From CAVTYH01 sp963738835 (GTDB lineage Bacteria > Planctomycetota > Planctomycetia > Pirellulales > JADZDJ01), in contig CAVTYH010000009.1 of the NCBI GenBank assembly GCA_963738835.1, positions 310,001 through 374,000 of the forward strand: a stretch of DNA of 64,000 nt. The letters are read 5' to 3'. The notes beneath the pieces are model-generated. The model made no database searches and was not told where the DNA came from. It was given only the letters and a program-made list of their open reading frames with translations. A program made the position numbers and the translations under genes. How positions within the stretch are numbered: the stretch's first letter is position 1; each line of letters opens with the position of its first letter. Below, piece by piece: positions 12,047-24,411 of the stretch.

Positions 12047-13549
12047 TCATAGGTCTTGGATTAGGGTAATTTGCCTCGTCTTCCCAATCTGGATCTGGTT
12101 AACTTCAAAGAACCCAACCGTGATATAAACCGCGCGATCCTCTCCGTCGTCTAAAGGAGTATCCAAAAGGCGTACCTGGCTGTTGGCTCGAGGAATTGGC
12201 CGCACACCGATCTCCCATTTGCCCCAACCCTGGTTCGTTCCATGTGCCACGTGCGTTCCCAGCACGAGATCGCGCCCATCGCCGGCAGGTCCGGTGTCGA
12301 TATCGGTCATGATCGTGCTGTAACCGGCAGTATCAATCCGCAGCAGGTCGTTTCCAGCGCCCAGATCACCTATCATGGACAACTGCGTCCGATCGACAAT
12401 GAAAAACGCCCGGTGACGGATCATTGCAACATCGTCGCCCTCACCCAAACTCAGTCGCTCGGCAACAGTCGCGATGCCGGTCGTATCGACGGAAAGCTTG
12501 TCGTCGCCGGCGCCGAGGTTCATGTCCAGGTCAAGTCGGGTGTTCGGGCTAATGGACCGCGAATCGAACTGGGCGGTGACGGAGTCGTCGCCGCCGCCGG
12601 TGGCAAGCGCCACCGTGTTTTCCATGAACCCATTTGCGCTAATCGCTAATGAAGTCCCGCCGAGAGATATCGAATCGCTGATAAAGGTGACACTCCCCTC
12701 TGGTACGAAACGTGCCGCTACGGGCTGGCGGTCGAATTGGAAGGTGAAGTTGTCGCCGGCGAGCACAGGCGTCGATGGCGTGCGGACCGACGTATTGAGC
12801 GACACATTCACATCGTCGAAGTTCGCGGTGTGGACATCGACCAGATTGCCACCGGTTGCGAGATCAATATTGAGGCATAGTCGCGGCGCCTCCGCGCGTA
12901 TGCGTTGCACTGCGGGAAGTAGCAAGCCGATCACTACGCCGTCTCCGCCATCGGAACTAAAGACGTCCAGATCGACATCGTCATGGTGGTTTAGCGAAAC
13001 CGTGAGTGTGTCTGCCCCGGTTCCCAGATCAACTCCAATGTCAACAGGGTCAACTGCGATGCCTGTGACGCGGCCGGCTTGTGACCCCCGTGGCCCGTCA
13101 TCGTCGACCACGATGGTGTCACTGCCCGCCCCGGCGTTGATTTGCACGCTTGAGGACCTCTCACCGGCGGAAAATCTACTCACGATTCCATGGAAAAAGA
13201 TCTGATCGTCTCCCCCGCCGGCATTGACGATCACCTGATCCACGTCGGAAAACGTCTGCGATTGACCATCGCCGGTGGCCTGAACGATGCCGTCGCCCGA
13301 CTGCAGCAGCGAAATGGCGTTCGGACTGTCATCACCGTCGACGGTCAGCACGCCCGCGTCGTATCCGAATGTTACGGCCAGGCACATGCGTGCTTCCAGA
13401 GGTTCGAATCCGCTGAAAGACAGGCGATGCGGCCAACGATGCCGCAGTGTTCGCGGCGCGCGAAACATAACATCTTTGACTTGCAGGAACTCCCAAAGGG
13501 CGCAATAAAGCAGCAAAACGCCCACCAGAAGAAGCACGTAGGTAACCAT
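12047..13549 (-). CDS. LEPR-XLL-type surface protein with calcium-binding-like repeats
   Basis: 500 residues. Start at 13549 is supported by a strong Shine-Dalgarno (AAAGGAGG, 13557-13564). The N-terminus has a hydrophobic helix (VLLLVGVLLLYCALWEFL, residues 5-22), then an Arg-rich stretch and FSGFEPLEARMCLAV (about residues 46-60), the LEPR-XLL-type motif found at the N-terminus of many planctomycete secreted proteins. The rest is made of Asp/Gly-rich strands (NAGGGDDQIFF, NAGAGSDTIVVDDDG, LGAGNDLLRIDTAG) resembling RTX/haemolysin calcium-binding repeats but irregular. It probably folds as a Ca-stabilised beta-roll outside the cytoplasm. No catalytic domain seen. An odd VIGLLLPAVQRIRAE segment near 12910 copies the start of DUF1559 pseudopilins. 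Confidence 0.7.
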   Translation of the reverse strand: MVTYVLLLVGVLLLYCALWEFLQVKDVMFRAPRTLRHRWPHRLSFSGFEPLEARMCLAVTFGYDAGVLTVDGDDSPNAISLLQSGDGIVQATGDGQSQTFSDVDQVIVNAGGGDDQIFFHGIVSRFSAGERSSSVQINAGAGSDTIVVDDDGPRGSQAGRVTGIAVDPVDIGVDLGTGADTLTVSLNHHDDVDLDVFSSDGGDGVVIGLLLPAVQRIRAEAPRLCLNIDLATGGNLVDVHTANFDDVNVSLNTSVRTPSTPVLAGDNFTFQFDRQPVAARFVPEGSVTFISDSISLGGTSLAISANGFMENTVALATGGGDDSVTAQFDSRSISPNTRLDLDMNLGAGDDKLSVDTTGIATVAERLSLGEGDDVAMIRHRAFFIVDRTQLSMIGDLGAGNDLLRIDTAGYSTIMTDIDTGPAGDGRDLVLGTHVAHGTNQGWGKWEIGVRPIPRANSQVRLLDTPLDDGEDRAVYITVGFFEVNQIQIGKTRQITLIQDL

Positions 13550-13556
13550 GAGTGAT

Positions 13557-13564
13557 CCTCCTTT
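13557..13564 (-). promoter_or_regulatory. Strong ribosome binding site
   Basis: AAAGGAGG on the minus strand, seven bases upstream of the ATG at 13549. It decides in favour of the long start with the leading membrane helix rather than the internal Met at 13468, which would place the LEPR-XLL motif nearer the N-terminus as is more usual. Confidence 0.75.
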
Positions 13565-13599
13565 CGTACCGGCTGGTTCGGCGCAGGTGGAGTGACGGA

Positions 13600-16500
13600 T
13601 TACGTCGCACCGAAGTAGGCTGCTAGCGCGCTATCAATCCTGCCTGTGATCGAACCATCCTCTTTTGATAAAACACCAGACATCAAGCCTTCGAGCAGCT
13701 CATCATCGAATTCGTTGGAGCGGAGATTGGGTTCGCGACGGATTGGCAGGTCCTGAATGATGCTGGCAAGGGAAGCTCGCTCGAGATCGAGGTGGCTCAG
13801 ATCAAGCTGACGCGAACGATTGTCCAGCGCGATCGGCGCCTGAATGAGCGCCGCTGAACCGGACGTTGTCGGCGTGCTGCCGATGGCCGGAGTCGCCAGC
13901 GAGACGGCCGTTATCGCCGGCGCCGCCAAGGGTGGATGCCCATTTCGCAGGGTATCGTGTCCGCCACCCCCTATAAGAATATTGTCGCCGGCGCCGCCAT
14001 CCAAAAAATCGTTACCGGGCCCGCCATCGAGCAGATCGTCCATCGCGCCGCCAAAGAGGTGATCGTTCCCTTGCTCGCCGAAAAAGTGCGCCTGCCAGTG
14101 CGTTCCGGCACTGTCGTCCATCGTGACCTGGTCGTTTCCCGCGCCGGCATAGACATTGATGGTTTCGCCGTTGATGTAATTGAATACCTGCTGTTTTTTA
14201 TTGAGCTCAATAACGGCTTGAGCGCCATCGGGTCCAACCTGCCGGCTGACAACAATGTGGTCATTGCCCGCAGTACCGTAAAAATCGATGCCGTCTTGGT
14301 CCGGGCCACCGTCGAAGAAGTCGAAGAAATCCAACAGCGCCGTATCGTTCCCCGGCCCACCAAAGAGATGGTCATTGCCGATGACGCCGTCTCGGCCATC
14401 GAGCAGATCGTCCGCTGAACCACCGATCAACGTATCTGATCCTGCTCCTCCGATCAAAGTCAAGGGAATTGTGGCCGCGGATCCGTCAAAGAAGTCGGGA
14501 CCCGATCCGAATCGGATCGTGAGTCGTTCGACACCCGCGAACGTGAGGGGGCCAACCAGCCCGCTAGCATCGACGATCCCGCCGGAGTGAATTCCGCCTG
14601 CTTGTCCGTGCGTGTCGAATGAATTGTTCAGTATGAGCGTGTCGATGGACAGGTCGCTGCCGCCCAAGAACTGAATCCCATGAGGAACACTCACAATTCC
14701 GCCTGTACTTTGAATCTCCAAACTATCAGCGCCATTGCCGCCAGAGACCTGAATGCTTTGTACCACCGAGAGTTGCACTGTGAGCGAGGGCGTGCTCGTA
14801 GTGTTATTAATAAACACGTCCAGTAGCGACGGGTTCGTGAACTTGCGAACTAGGCGGATCGTGTCCGCACTGGAGGTGCCGTCGATCTGCAGCCGCGATT
14901 CCTGTTCAATCGTTTTGCTGACGTCCGAAATCGTCCACACGCCGCGCCCCAGCGTGCCAGCCACGAGTGTGTCGCTGCGCGAATCGTACTCCATATCCGA
15001 GACCAAGACATTGGGCAAACCTTGGCCGTATTCGCTCCAGTTGGAACCGAGCGTCGCGGACACCGGCCTGCGAAAAACTCCGCCCAAGCCGCCCACGAGG
15101 ATCACGTCGTCGAAAATGCTGGTCGTGTCGTCATTGACCAGTTCGATCGATCGCAGGCTGATCCCGCTTCCTGGCAGCGCCAGTCTGGACAGATCATCGG
15201 TGATCGACTGCCAGTCGAGCATGTTTTTGGTCATGTACACGCCGGAATCGGTGACCGCGTACGCGCGCTGTGGGTTGTTCGTATCGAGAACAATGTCCAA
15301 TGGTTTGTGCACCGACCCTGAGCCTTCGTTTGCGGCGGTAGCACCGGAAAACTTCGTTTTGACGAACGCTCCACCAGCCGTGCTACGAACGAAGATGTCG
15401 CCAGTGTCCGTGCCCACGTAGGCAATCTCAGGGTTGGCGATGCTCCCGTAGGCCATGGAAAGGACCAATCCGGTAAGCCCAGGAACCGGCTTGGGAACCG
15501 GAAATGGACCGGACGTATCCAGGCCGCCTAAAGAAGTGACGCTGCTCTGACGGTCGAACGATTCGTACAGTCTCTCTCGCGTTCCTGTTAGGACCCGGGT
15601 CGGATCGCTTGCATGCACCTGGTACACAACTTTGAATATCGAATTCATCGACGCATCGAACTGCGGAGTAAGAAACGTGTTTAGCGACCCCCCGTTAACT
15701 CCGGGCGGAAATGCGCTGCCGCCGCCGATGCGCGCTCCAGTATTCGTCTGCGTGGCAGCATAGTCGTCGGTCGGTGTTTCCGCATCAAAGGCCTGAACGA
15801 TCAATCCATCGGAGCCAAAAATTTGAGTCCACTGTCCGGACGCACTGCGCTGGTCGATGCCGTTGTCTTGCAGACCTGCCAGGATGATGTCATCCGCCGG
15901 CAGCTTATTGTTCTGGTTATCCAAAGCAACAGAGTAAACCTCCGAATTGCCCAGGTTGCCGTTGGCCGATCGCCAGATCGTGTCTGGGATGGTCGGGAAG
16001 TTGGAGGCGGTCCCAAGCGGGTCGACGAGCCGATAAATGCCGCCGTCGTCGGCGCGTAAGATGTTCCCGCCGGAAAAGACAAGGTCGCGTGCGTCCGGAT
16101 GCGGCGCGGTGTTGCTTGCCCCTCCCTGGTAAGCGGCGTCCAAACTTGTGTCGTCGCGTTGCCGCGGAACAGGTTACCGAATGCGCCGGTCGCCGTCCCG
16201 CCGATGTAGACGGTGTCGTTCCGCGTGCTGTCGGCCAGGATTGCAAAGTGGAGATCATCTGGGCCGAAGTTGGGGTTATAGATAACCGGAGGGGTCGGCG
16301 CGATGGCCTGCCAGGTGGCTTCCGCCGGCTCATCGATCGACTTGTTGCGATTATTGTCGATCCTGTCTGTGCCTCGGACGCTGCGGAACACGTTAATCAA
16401 ACTACCATCCAAGCCGAGCAGGGCCGCATACACCGCGTGTCCAGTTGCCGAACTCGCCGACAACTTAATCCGAGAGGCCGTAGCGATACTCGACGGGAGG

Positions 16501-17327
16501 TTGTTGGTGACGGATTGCCAGGTGTTTCCGCCATTGATGCTGCGAAATACGCCGGTGAAAGGCACGCTCGTATAGAAGCCGGTGGTCGTCGAGTTCACCG
16601 GGTAAGAAACCAGGTCGCTTGCATTCGCATTGGGCAGCCCGGTGCCAGTGGCGCCGGAGAGCCGCCGCCAGGTGCCGCCGGAGTTGTCGCTGCGAAAAAT
16701 GCCACCGCTGTTGCCACCCGGCTTCAGCGCGGCCACGAAGATCGTGCTAAGGGTGAGCGGAATGATCTTTTCAATGACCATGCCACGAAACGTGTCGAAA
16801 CCAAGCTGGGTCCACGTCGTGCCGCCATCGAATGATCGGTACAGACCAACGGCGGACCCACCATCCCCGGCGGCGGAGCTAAGATTACCGGTCCCGGCAT
16901 AGATGTGGTCCGTGTTCGCGGGATTGATCGCAATCGCGCTGATGGCTAAAGAGGGCAATTGATCGGTCGTGGTGGTCCAAACCGGACTCAAGGAGTTAAC
17001 ATTGCCCGTCTCCCAGATGCCGCCGTTGACCGTGCCCACAAAAACGTGACCTGGGTTAGTCGGATCGACCGCGATCGCCTCGACGGCCCCGACGGCAATG
17101 TCGGCCGCATCACCCGAGCCGTTGCCGTTTAAATCGAGATCGTGGTTATTGATGATCGGCCCCGGTCCGCGGTCGACCCACGTCGGCGTGTTGAGCAGCG
17201 TGGCCGACAGCACCGCCCGCACTTCAAGATTTTCGAATGTTCGCCGCCGATGTTGATTGCAGATTCTTCGATGCGAGCGATGGTGTGGTCTGCGAGCGCG
17301 AAAAATCAATTTCAATTGCGGCGTCAT
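13600..17327 (-). CDS. LEPR-XLL protein: BNR/sortilin-type beta-propeller fused to RTX-like calcium-binding repeats (one frameshift)
   Basis: About 1240 residues after joining at a break near 16134 (one G missing in CGCCGGCTT). The N-terminus has an Arg/His-rich leader and FENLEVRAVLSA, a LEPR-XLL-type export motif. Residues about 45-680 carry many BNR/photosystem-like propeller strands: VDPTNPGHVFVGTVNGGIW, YRSFDGGTTWTQLG, FRSDNSGGTWRRLSG, FRSINGGNTWQSV. The C-terminal part has haemolysin-type nonapeptide repeats (GGAGSDTLIGGSADDLLDG, GGPGNDFLDGGAGDNILIGG, about 14470-13940), which bind calcium and form a beta-roll. It is a large secreted or surface adhesin-like or glycan-binding protein; no catalytic residues identified. 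It lies upstream of, and in the same direction as, the previous LEPR-XLL gene. Confidence 0.8.
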
Positions 17328-18136
17328 GGCTCAACTCTCCGTAAGGAAAATGTACGCGCGTCCACCTGTCACGATATCGGCGAACTAGTGATCGACAGGT
17401 CGAAAGTGGCGCCGTTCCAAATGGTCGGCACTGGGAAATTACCGGGACTCAGGTGGACCGCCGCCACCTGTTGTTGAGAAGAGCACCTGAATGAGCCGCA
17501 GCTCCGAGTTAGGAAACGCGAAGCGACAGTTTTTCGCTGCCGTCAGTCGCTGGTGCCATCGTCGAGGAATAATGCGCAAGTGTTTCATGGCAGGTCAATC
17601 AATGCACGGGACTGCCAACCAGATACGATCCAGCTACGCGGGCGCAGCCTTCGCAGAAAAGCATTCGTTTTAATGAGCCGGGCGGATTGTATCACCTCGG
17701 AAATGGAAACGCAAATGGATGCCTGCTTCCCTCTGGATGCGACCGGCTTAGTGACAGATCCGCTGCATGTTTGAATTCCAGAAATCGTTCGTTTGCAGGC
17801 GCGTTTTGGCGACCATTCTGACGGCCGCGTCTCAGTCCGAGAAAAGGCGCGAGTTTCCGGCACTCTGTATGTATCATCAAACGGGTGGTTTTTCGGGATG
17901 TGCCACGAACGACGACTTCTCGGCACTTCGGATGGTCAACGGTCGCAACGACTGCCCCGATCAGGTTTGAGCAAGTTTCCTCAACCTGCGTCGGCGTGTC
18001 GGTCTGACGCAGGAAAGGCACTCAATTCTCTAGGGCGGCGGGGCTTGCTCCGACTGGCAATGTTCTTCACAGTGCCAATCTTCAGGGACCTGCAACAGGA
18101 CGTCACGATACCGGCAACTTGTCACATTGATCGACA
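17328..18136. other. Intergenic region
   Basis: About 800 bases between two leftward genes. Short ORFs exist on both strands but none has a recognisable domain, a signal peptide or a good ribosome site. The right part includes the 3' flank of the GH51 gene and the left part the leader of the propeller protein. I see no tRNA or clear terminator. Confidence 0.4.
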
Positions 18137-21100
18137 TCAACTCCAAGCCGCGAACAACTCGTCTAATGCGCAATCGTCTGCCCCAAATTTGTCAATGTGA
18201 TAGCGCTTAACAGATGGCCATAGCGCGGAAGTGTCTTCATCCATTAAGAACCGGAGGTTCTGCTCGGGCCCGCGCTCTCGCGACGGCAGATCGCTCTCGA
18301 CAGTGACGTGCTCGGGAATCAAGCGGCGTGGCCTCAATTCGATAGAATGGGCAATAATTCCGACGTGTGTGGCGACGAAGGCGGCGGTCGACGATGCTGG
18401 AATATCTACCGTTGGTAAGAGAGGCACACTCTTCGATGTTATGGCCGATGCCAAACCAGCAAAAGTTGACGGTGCCTCAGGCGTGCTTAACAGCGTGGCA
18501 TCAGAATGTGTGTCTTCGGTGGCACTGGGGGCAAACCCGGTAACGGATGCAATGGCGTCATTTGTCGCGGGTGCGGCATTTACGCTCTCGTTCGATAAGC
18601 TGCCGGTCCCGGAGTCCATTCCGATAATCAACTGGTCAAGCAACGATTGCAGATCGACATTGGAGACAATTCCATCTCCGTTGAAGTCGGCAACCTTTGG
18701 CAGGTCCTGCGGCGACAGGTTGTATTTGTTTTCATAAACGGTTAGGTCACTCAAAGCCTGCAGGAAGGGCAGCAGGTCCGCGTCATCGAAGTGGCCATCG
18801 AAGTTTATATCGCCTTTCAGGTAAGTCACATTGACTGTTGCGTTGCTGCTAACCGCTCCGCTAGTGGCCTCAATCGTGGCCAAACCCACGGGCGATTGTG
18901 GCGCCGTGTACAATCCCGAACCGTCGACCACGCCTACCGAGCCGTTCGTCAAGCTCCAATTCAAGCTGGGTTGTGCCAAAAGCGGATTGCCAAATTGATC
19001 GAGCCCGACGGCGGTAAATAACTGCGATTGCCCGCTCGTGAGATTAACTGATGGCGGCGAGACCGCAATTGTGGTTAGCGTTTGATTTACTGTTACCGTT
19101 ACCATGTTGGTTGTGGCAAACGTCGGATCGAGGGCGGGATTCCCGACAGTCACTTGAAAATTGTAAGTGCCCGCCTGCGTGAAAGTGGCGATAGTGCTCT
19201 TAGCGGCGTTGGTTCCATTAACCGAAAAGTTCACGGGCGCAGGCGGCGTGCCGGTGGTGCTCCAGGTGTAGATCAGTGCCGATTCACCGGCGGTAACGTC
19301 ACTTCCCAGCACGCTTAACGTGGTGCTTGTTGTCGTGACCGGATTTGTCGCTGCTGCCGCCGCGCTGACGATGGCGGGGTCGGCAAGCTGCTTGATCTGT
19401 TGCGTAGACAGCGCCGTGCCGTAAATGCGGAAATCGTCGATACTGCCTTGCAGCAGCGGGTCGTTGTACTGCGATTTGCCCAAGTAGTTTTGAGTGGTGC
19501 TTCCCAGGTTCGAGGGATGTAGCGTCATCGCGGCGTTGTTTGCAACCGCCACACCGTTCACATACAGCGTCGCGGTCGTCCCGGCCAGGGTGACGGCGAC
19601 ATGAGTCCAGGTGTTCGCAACGATCGCTGGGCCATTCAGCTCTTGTTCGACGCTGCCTCCGCCGGTGGTAATGGCAAACCGCAGCGCGTTTGTGCCGCCG
19701 GCATCATCGGTCAGGAACATGTTCACCGTAGTGCCTGTTCCAAAATCAAAAATGCGGGCCCAATTGGCCAGCGACGATGGCCGCACCCAGGCCGAAATGG
19801 TGAAATCGGTCAGAGCGCTCACAATTCCCGCGGGAAGCGTGGCATTACCACCGCTGAGACTCAATGCATTTCCGCTGACACCGGCAGTAAAAGTCGTTGT
19901 GCCGGTGAGCGTGCCGTCTTTACCATTTCCGGACGAGTCACTGAGAGTTGTTCCGGAAGAGGCGTTCGCCTTATACCATGCTACCGGAGCAACAACTGTG
20001 ACGGCAGCATCGGAGAACACGCCGCCGCTAGCGGTAGCGCGAACGGTCGCCGAGCCGGCTGCGGCTGGCGCGGTGTAGACTCCCGATGAGCTAGTGCTGC
20101 CGGCGCCGCTGAGCACCGACCAGGTAACTGCCGGCGGCGCACCTATCAAATTGCCAAATTGATCGACCGTGCCGGCGGTAAACTGCACCGTCGAGCCGGC
20201 GGCCACCGTCGCACTGGTTGGCACGATCGAAAAACCGGCCGCCACTTGATTGACCGTCACAGTGACTGAACTTGTGGCGATCGTCCCGACGGCAGGGTTC
20301 AGGATCGTGGCTGTGAAAGTATAGGTGCCCGCTTGATGGAAGGTGGCGGTAGTATTCTTCGCTGCGTTTGTGCCATTCGCGCTGTAGCTCACGGCACCAG
20401 GCCCGACGACCGACCATGTGTAAGTGAGATTGGCTTCCCCGAGACTGTCGGCGCCCAGGACCGACAAATTCGTCGTCGTGCCAGTGACTGGTGAAGGATT
20501 GGCATTGGCAGCCGTCGCCACAGTTGGCGTATCGACCGTGGCATCAAACTGCAAAATGGTGATCGAATACGCGGGAAATGTGTAGCTGAAGCTGGGGCCC
20601 AGGCCGGAGAAAGTCGACGTCACCGGCACAACGTTCGTTGGGTTGGCGAGCGAATTTGTAGACGTACTCGAGGGCGCGCTCATGCTTGTGACCGTCGCCG
20701 TCGAAGAAACCGAGGTGACGCCGCCGAGATTGATCGTCGAGGAATTATCTGAGACCGAGGTGTTGATGACCGTCAGATAGTATGTCGAGCCGGTCTTGGT
20801 CACCAGGGTTTGAAGGCCGCCTGCGCCGCTAACCGTATCGGACACCACGGTGGTGCCGTGATTTTGCGAAAGCATGACCTGCGCATAATAGCTGGGTGAA
20901 CCGTAGCTAGTTGTGCCGTTGAAGCCGATCAGATCCGGCGTCCATTGAATGCCGTTGACGTTGACCCACAGCGGCGCGTACGACGACATGGTGACCAGGT
21001 CCGAGTTACGTTCCAGGCCCAGCAGCCACGAAGCATCACCGAGGGCCGCGTTCATGTCGTTGGTTGGCGATCCTTCGAGGGAAGCGTATTCGCCAACGAA

Positions 21101-24100
21101 GATTTGATAAGAGCCGCGAGGCGTATTATCGTAGTGGTGGGAATTCGACTCAAACCACTGCGGCGATTGATAGAAATGATCGTCGAGTATGTCGAACGGG
21201 CTGCCACCGGTGCTGGTGCTAGTCGCGATGATTTTCAATGATGGGAAGGCAGCGTGGATCGCGTTGTAGAACAACGGGTAGCGCCGCCGCATACGTCGAA
21301 GAGAAAAAGTCCTCGTTGCCGATCTCAACGTAAGTGATGTTGTAAGGGGCCGGATGGCCGTTCGCCGCGCGCACCGCTCCCCACTCGGTGGTGACCGGGT
21401 CGAGAACATAGTGAAGCTCGTTGACGGCATCGGTCACGTCGTTCGCTAGCGTTGTACCCGTGTCCGATGTCCCATTCAGCGTATAGCCCGCGTACACCGC
21501 CAAGATGGGCGCGGCACCCACTTCTTCGGCCATTTGAAGATACTCGTCCAGGCCCATTCCATCGGTCGACCAGTAACCCCAAGCCGAATTGTAGTGCCCC
21601 GGGCGGTTTTGCACTGGGCCAATGGTGTCGGACCACTCAAAGCGGGTTGCAAAGGTATTTCCCTCGAGGTAATTGCCGCCGGGCACACGAAAGATTGCCG
21701 GCTGGAGCGCCGCGAGTTTCTGCATGAGATCGATGCGCAGATGATTCGCCGCCCCTTGGTAAGATGGCGGGTAGAGGTACGTCGCACCAAACCAGATCGT
21801 CTTACCATTGGCGGATGTACTGTTTGTCGAAATGACGAATCGATTAGTGGTGCTGGTCGGCGCGCTCACGCCTGTGTTTAGCGTTACGGTGTACTGGGCC
21901 CATGAACTGGTAATTGAGGAAACGGTCGCGCTAGCGTAGATCGTGCCGGTGGTCGACTCCAAATCCACGGTCAACGGGCCGGTGAAACCGGAGCTAGCCT
22001 TCGCATAGAACTGCACGCTGTACGATATCGAAGGAGCAACAGCCACGCCGAAGTAGCCTGAGTTCGAGATTCCGACCCGGGCAGAGGCAGATACTCCCGA
22101 GGTAACCGTCAACATGCCCGACTGCGTCAAAGCGCTGGTCGGGCCAGTGGTAGTATCGGAAGCGAGTGTGGCGGTCACTCCGGTGCCTTTGACGGCGGCC
22201 CAGGCGTTCAGCGCGTTGGTCGAGTCGTTAAAGCCACTGTTGCGGACCTCGTCGTTGTAAATGCCCCCTTCGCCGCCGTAATTAATATCTTCCATGAAGG
22301 CGCCGAATAGATTGGACGACACGGTTGCGCAGGTAAGATCCCATGGCAATGTTCACGGTGGAACTGGGCGTGGTGCCGATGAATGGGACGTTGGCGGCAG
22401 CCGAGGCGCTTAGCGGCGAGTTGAAGAAGTGCACTTCGTCGATCTCGCCATTAACGAAGTCGACCCGGGCGCCGTTGAACTTGCCGCCGCCGATCACGGT
22501 TGCGCCCGTCGCCTGCCAGCCCCCGTTGTACGACACGGTCGATTGCAGCACGCCGTTGACATACAACATCAACTGACCGGTAGCGACATTGTTGACACCA
22601 ACCAGGTTGTACCAGACGCCGGGCGACGGGGCACTCGCCGCAGAGGCGCGGAAGGCCTGTGCGGAAGTGCTGTCGGAGGCAAGACGGCTAAAGGCAAAAG
22701 TGCCTGTAGCGCCGCTCAACTGGAGATAGAACCCAGAAGTGTTCGCCCCGTCGATCGACACGAATGTTTGATATCCGCTGACGGAGTTCAGATTCACCCA
22801 GGCGGAAACCGAGAATGATTGTGCGGTGTTGAGCACGGGCGATACATATGTCGCATTGCCGGTGGCAGAGCCGTTCACAGCCAATGAATTCGAACCGATA
22901 TGCCCTGCCACCCACGTTGCGCCAGCGCCCAGCGTCAGCGTGTTGCCATGTCCGGTGACGTCGTCGGCGGTGGCCCCTGTGCCGTCGTCGAAGGTGTAGT
23001 AAGCTGGCTGATCGAGCGCGGCAACCTGCGCAGCTGATAATGCCGACGAGAACATCTCCACATCATCGATCGAGCCATTCACATTATCGGTCTGCGCACC
23101 GTTATAGAACCCGTGCCCGATCAAAGTATTGCCGGTCGCATTCCAGCCGCCCGCGTAAGCAGCGGTGCCCATCAATTGGCCATCAACATAGATACTGAGC
23201 GTCCCGGTGCTTACATCGTCGACGCCAACAATGTGATACCAAGTGCCGACAACCGGTGCACTGGTCGATGCGGCGTAAGCAGCAGCGGCAACTGCATCAG
23301 ACGGCAGGCGAGAGAGCGCGAAAGTGCCCGTGTCGCCACGCAGCTGTAGATAGAAGCCTGCGACGTTCGTTCCGGCAATCGAAACAATTGTCTGATAACC
23401 GGAAAGCGAGGCGAGCTTGACCCAGGCCGAAACCGTAAAGCTGTTGGCGGTGTTAATGACAGGTCCAGTTGCAGTGGCGACCCCCGTGGAAGTGCCGGCT
23501 ACGGTGATCGCATTGGTGCCGATGTTCCCCGCCGTCCAAGATGCTCCGGTGCCGAGTGTCGCCGTGTGGCCATTGCCGGTAGAGTCGGCGGCAGTGGTTC
23601 CCGTGCCCTCGTCGAACGTCCAGTGTGCCTCTGGCGTGGGCACGGTCGGAATAGACCCGTTCGACAAAACCGTGCGGGCCTCCAACAATTCAAACTTACT
23701 CGCAGCGGTATAACCGACGTGCATGCGCAGCGCCCCGGCCGGCTTCGGGTGCTCTTTCGGAATTTGGAATTGAATCGCGATGCCCAAAACAATCTTATTC
23801 TCGGCGCAAGCATTCCGACCTCCGAAAGCAGATGGCTGGAAAACCAAGTAATGAAGCGAACCGGAGGTAGCGGTTTTGAGGTCGGGGGCGCTGGCGAGGA
23901 CCCACCTGTCGATGCTGCGTGCGATGACCCATTCCCCTGCGTTGAACGACGGTGGATCTTCGTTGATGCTCAACCGTATTCCGACTGATGAATCGACAAC
24001 CGTGCTTGTGATCGGCACTACTGAGACCGATAGAAGCGGGCGACGCCTTAGCATTTCCATCCGGCTAGCATAGGCTCTGACAAATTGGTGGCGAGCTACA

Positions 24101-24159
24101 TTCGCGTCGCGTTTCTCTTCGGCGCCTCCATGGTCGCTGCCGTGCCACAAACGTAGCAT
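18137..24159 (-). CDS. Multidomain secreted alpha-L-arabinofuranosidase-like GH51 protein with LamG and dockerin-like modules (two frameshifts)
   Basis: About 2000 residues after joining breaks near 22335 and 21285. Order: a leader with FELLEARTVLS (LEPR-XLL type, about 23700); two LamG/concanavalin-like domains (starting AHWTFDEGTGTTAADSTG and YYTFDDGTGATADDVTG); a GH51 core (SSNLFGAFMEDINYGGEGG, FRVPGGNYLEGNTF, WGYWSTDGMGLDEYL, acid/base in YVEIGNEDFF, and FVGEYASLEG as probable nucleophile strand); Ig-like/PKD-like linkers; a third LamG (VAWYKANASSG); and a dockerin-like pair (INFDGHFDDADL and DFNGDGIVSNVDL, about 18815-18625). GH51 enzymes release arabinose from arabinoxylan or arabinan. 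LamG domains may bind substrate. The true start is uncertain: the roughly 160 residues before FELLEAR look unlike a leader, so translation may begin nearer 23725. Confidence 0.8.
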
Positions 24160-24411
24160 GCGCCGCCTCCCTCATCCGCTTCTTATCATGACAGGCCAGT
24201 CTCGGTCCCTGACGAGACAAGGCTAAATAGTGATCTGCCGCAACCGATCATATTTTAGCGATTATTTGCGAGCTTGTGAATTTAATTCTGCGAAAAGGTC
24301 GATCAAGCGTCGTCGCAACCATGTCAACGCGCCCGGCGTGGCAAAATCGGCCGCACCCCTGATTCCCCTTGTCAGTCGAAATTTCGCTGGCGATATGCTT
24401 ATAATCGGGGC

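Noticed and set aside
11775..12050. Minus-strand 91-codon ORF
   Set aside because: Not recognised, no ribosome site evident, composition unlike neighbours; not enough support to call a gene.
17585..18021. Minus-strand ORFs of about 110 codons
   Set aside because: Arg/Ser-rich products typical of random GC-rich frames; no motif.
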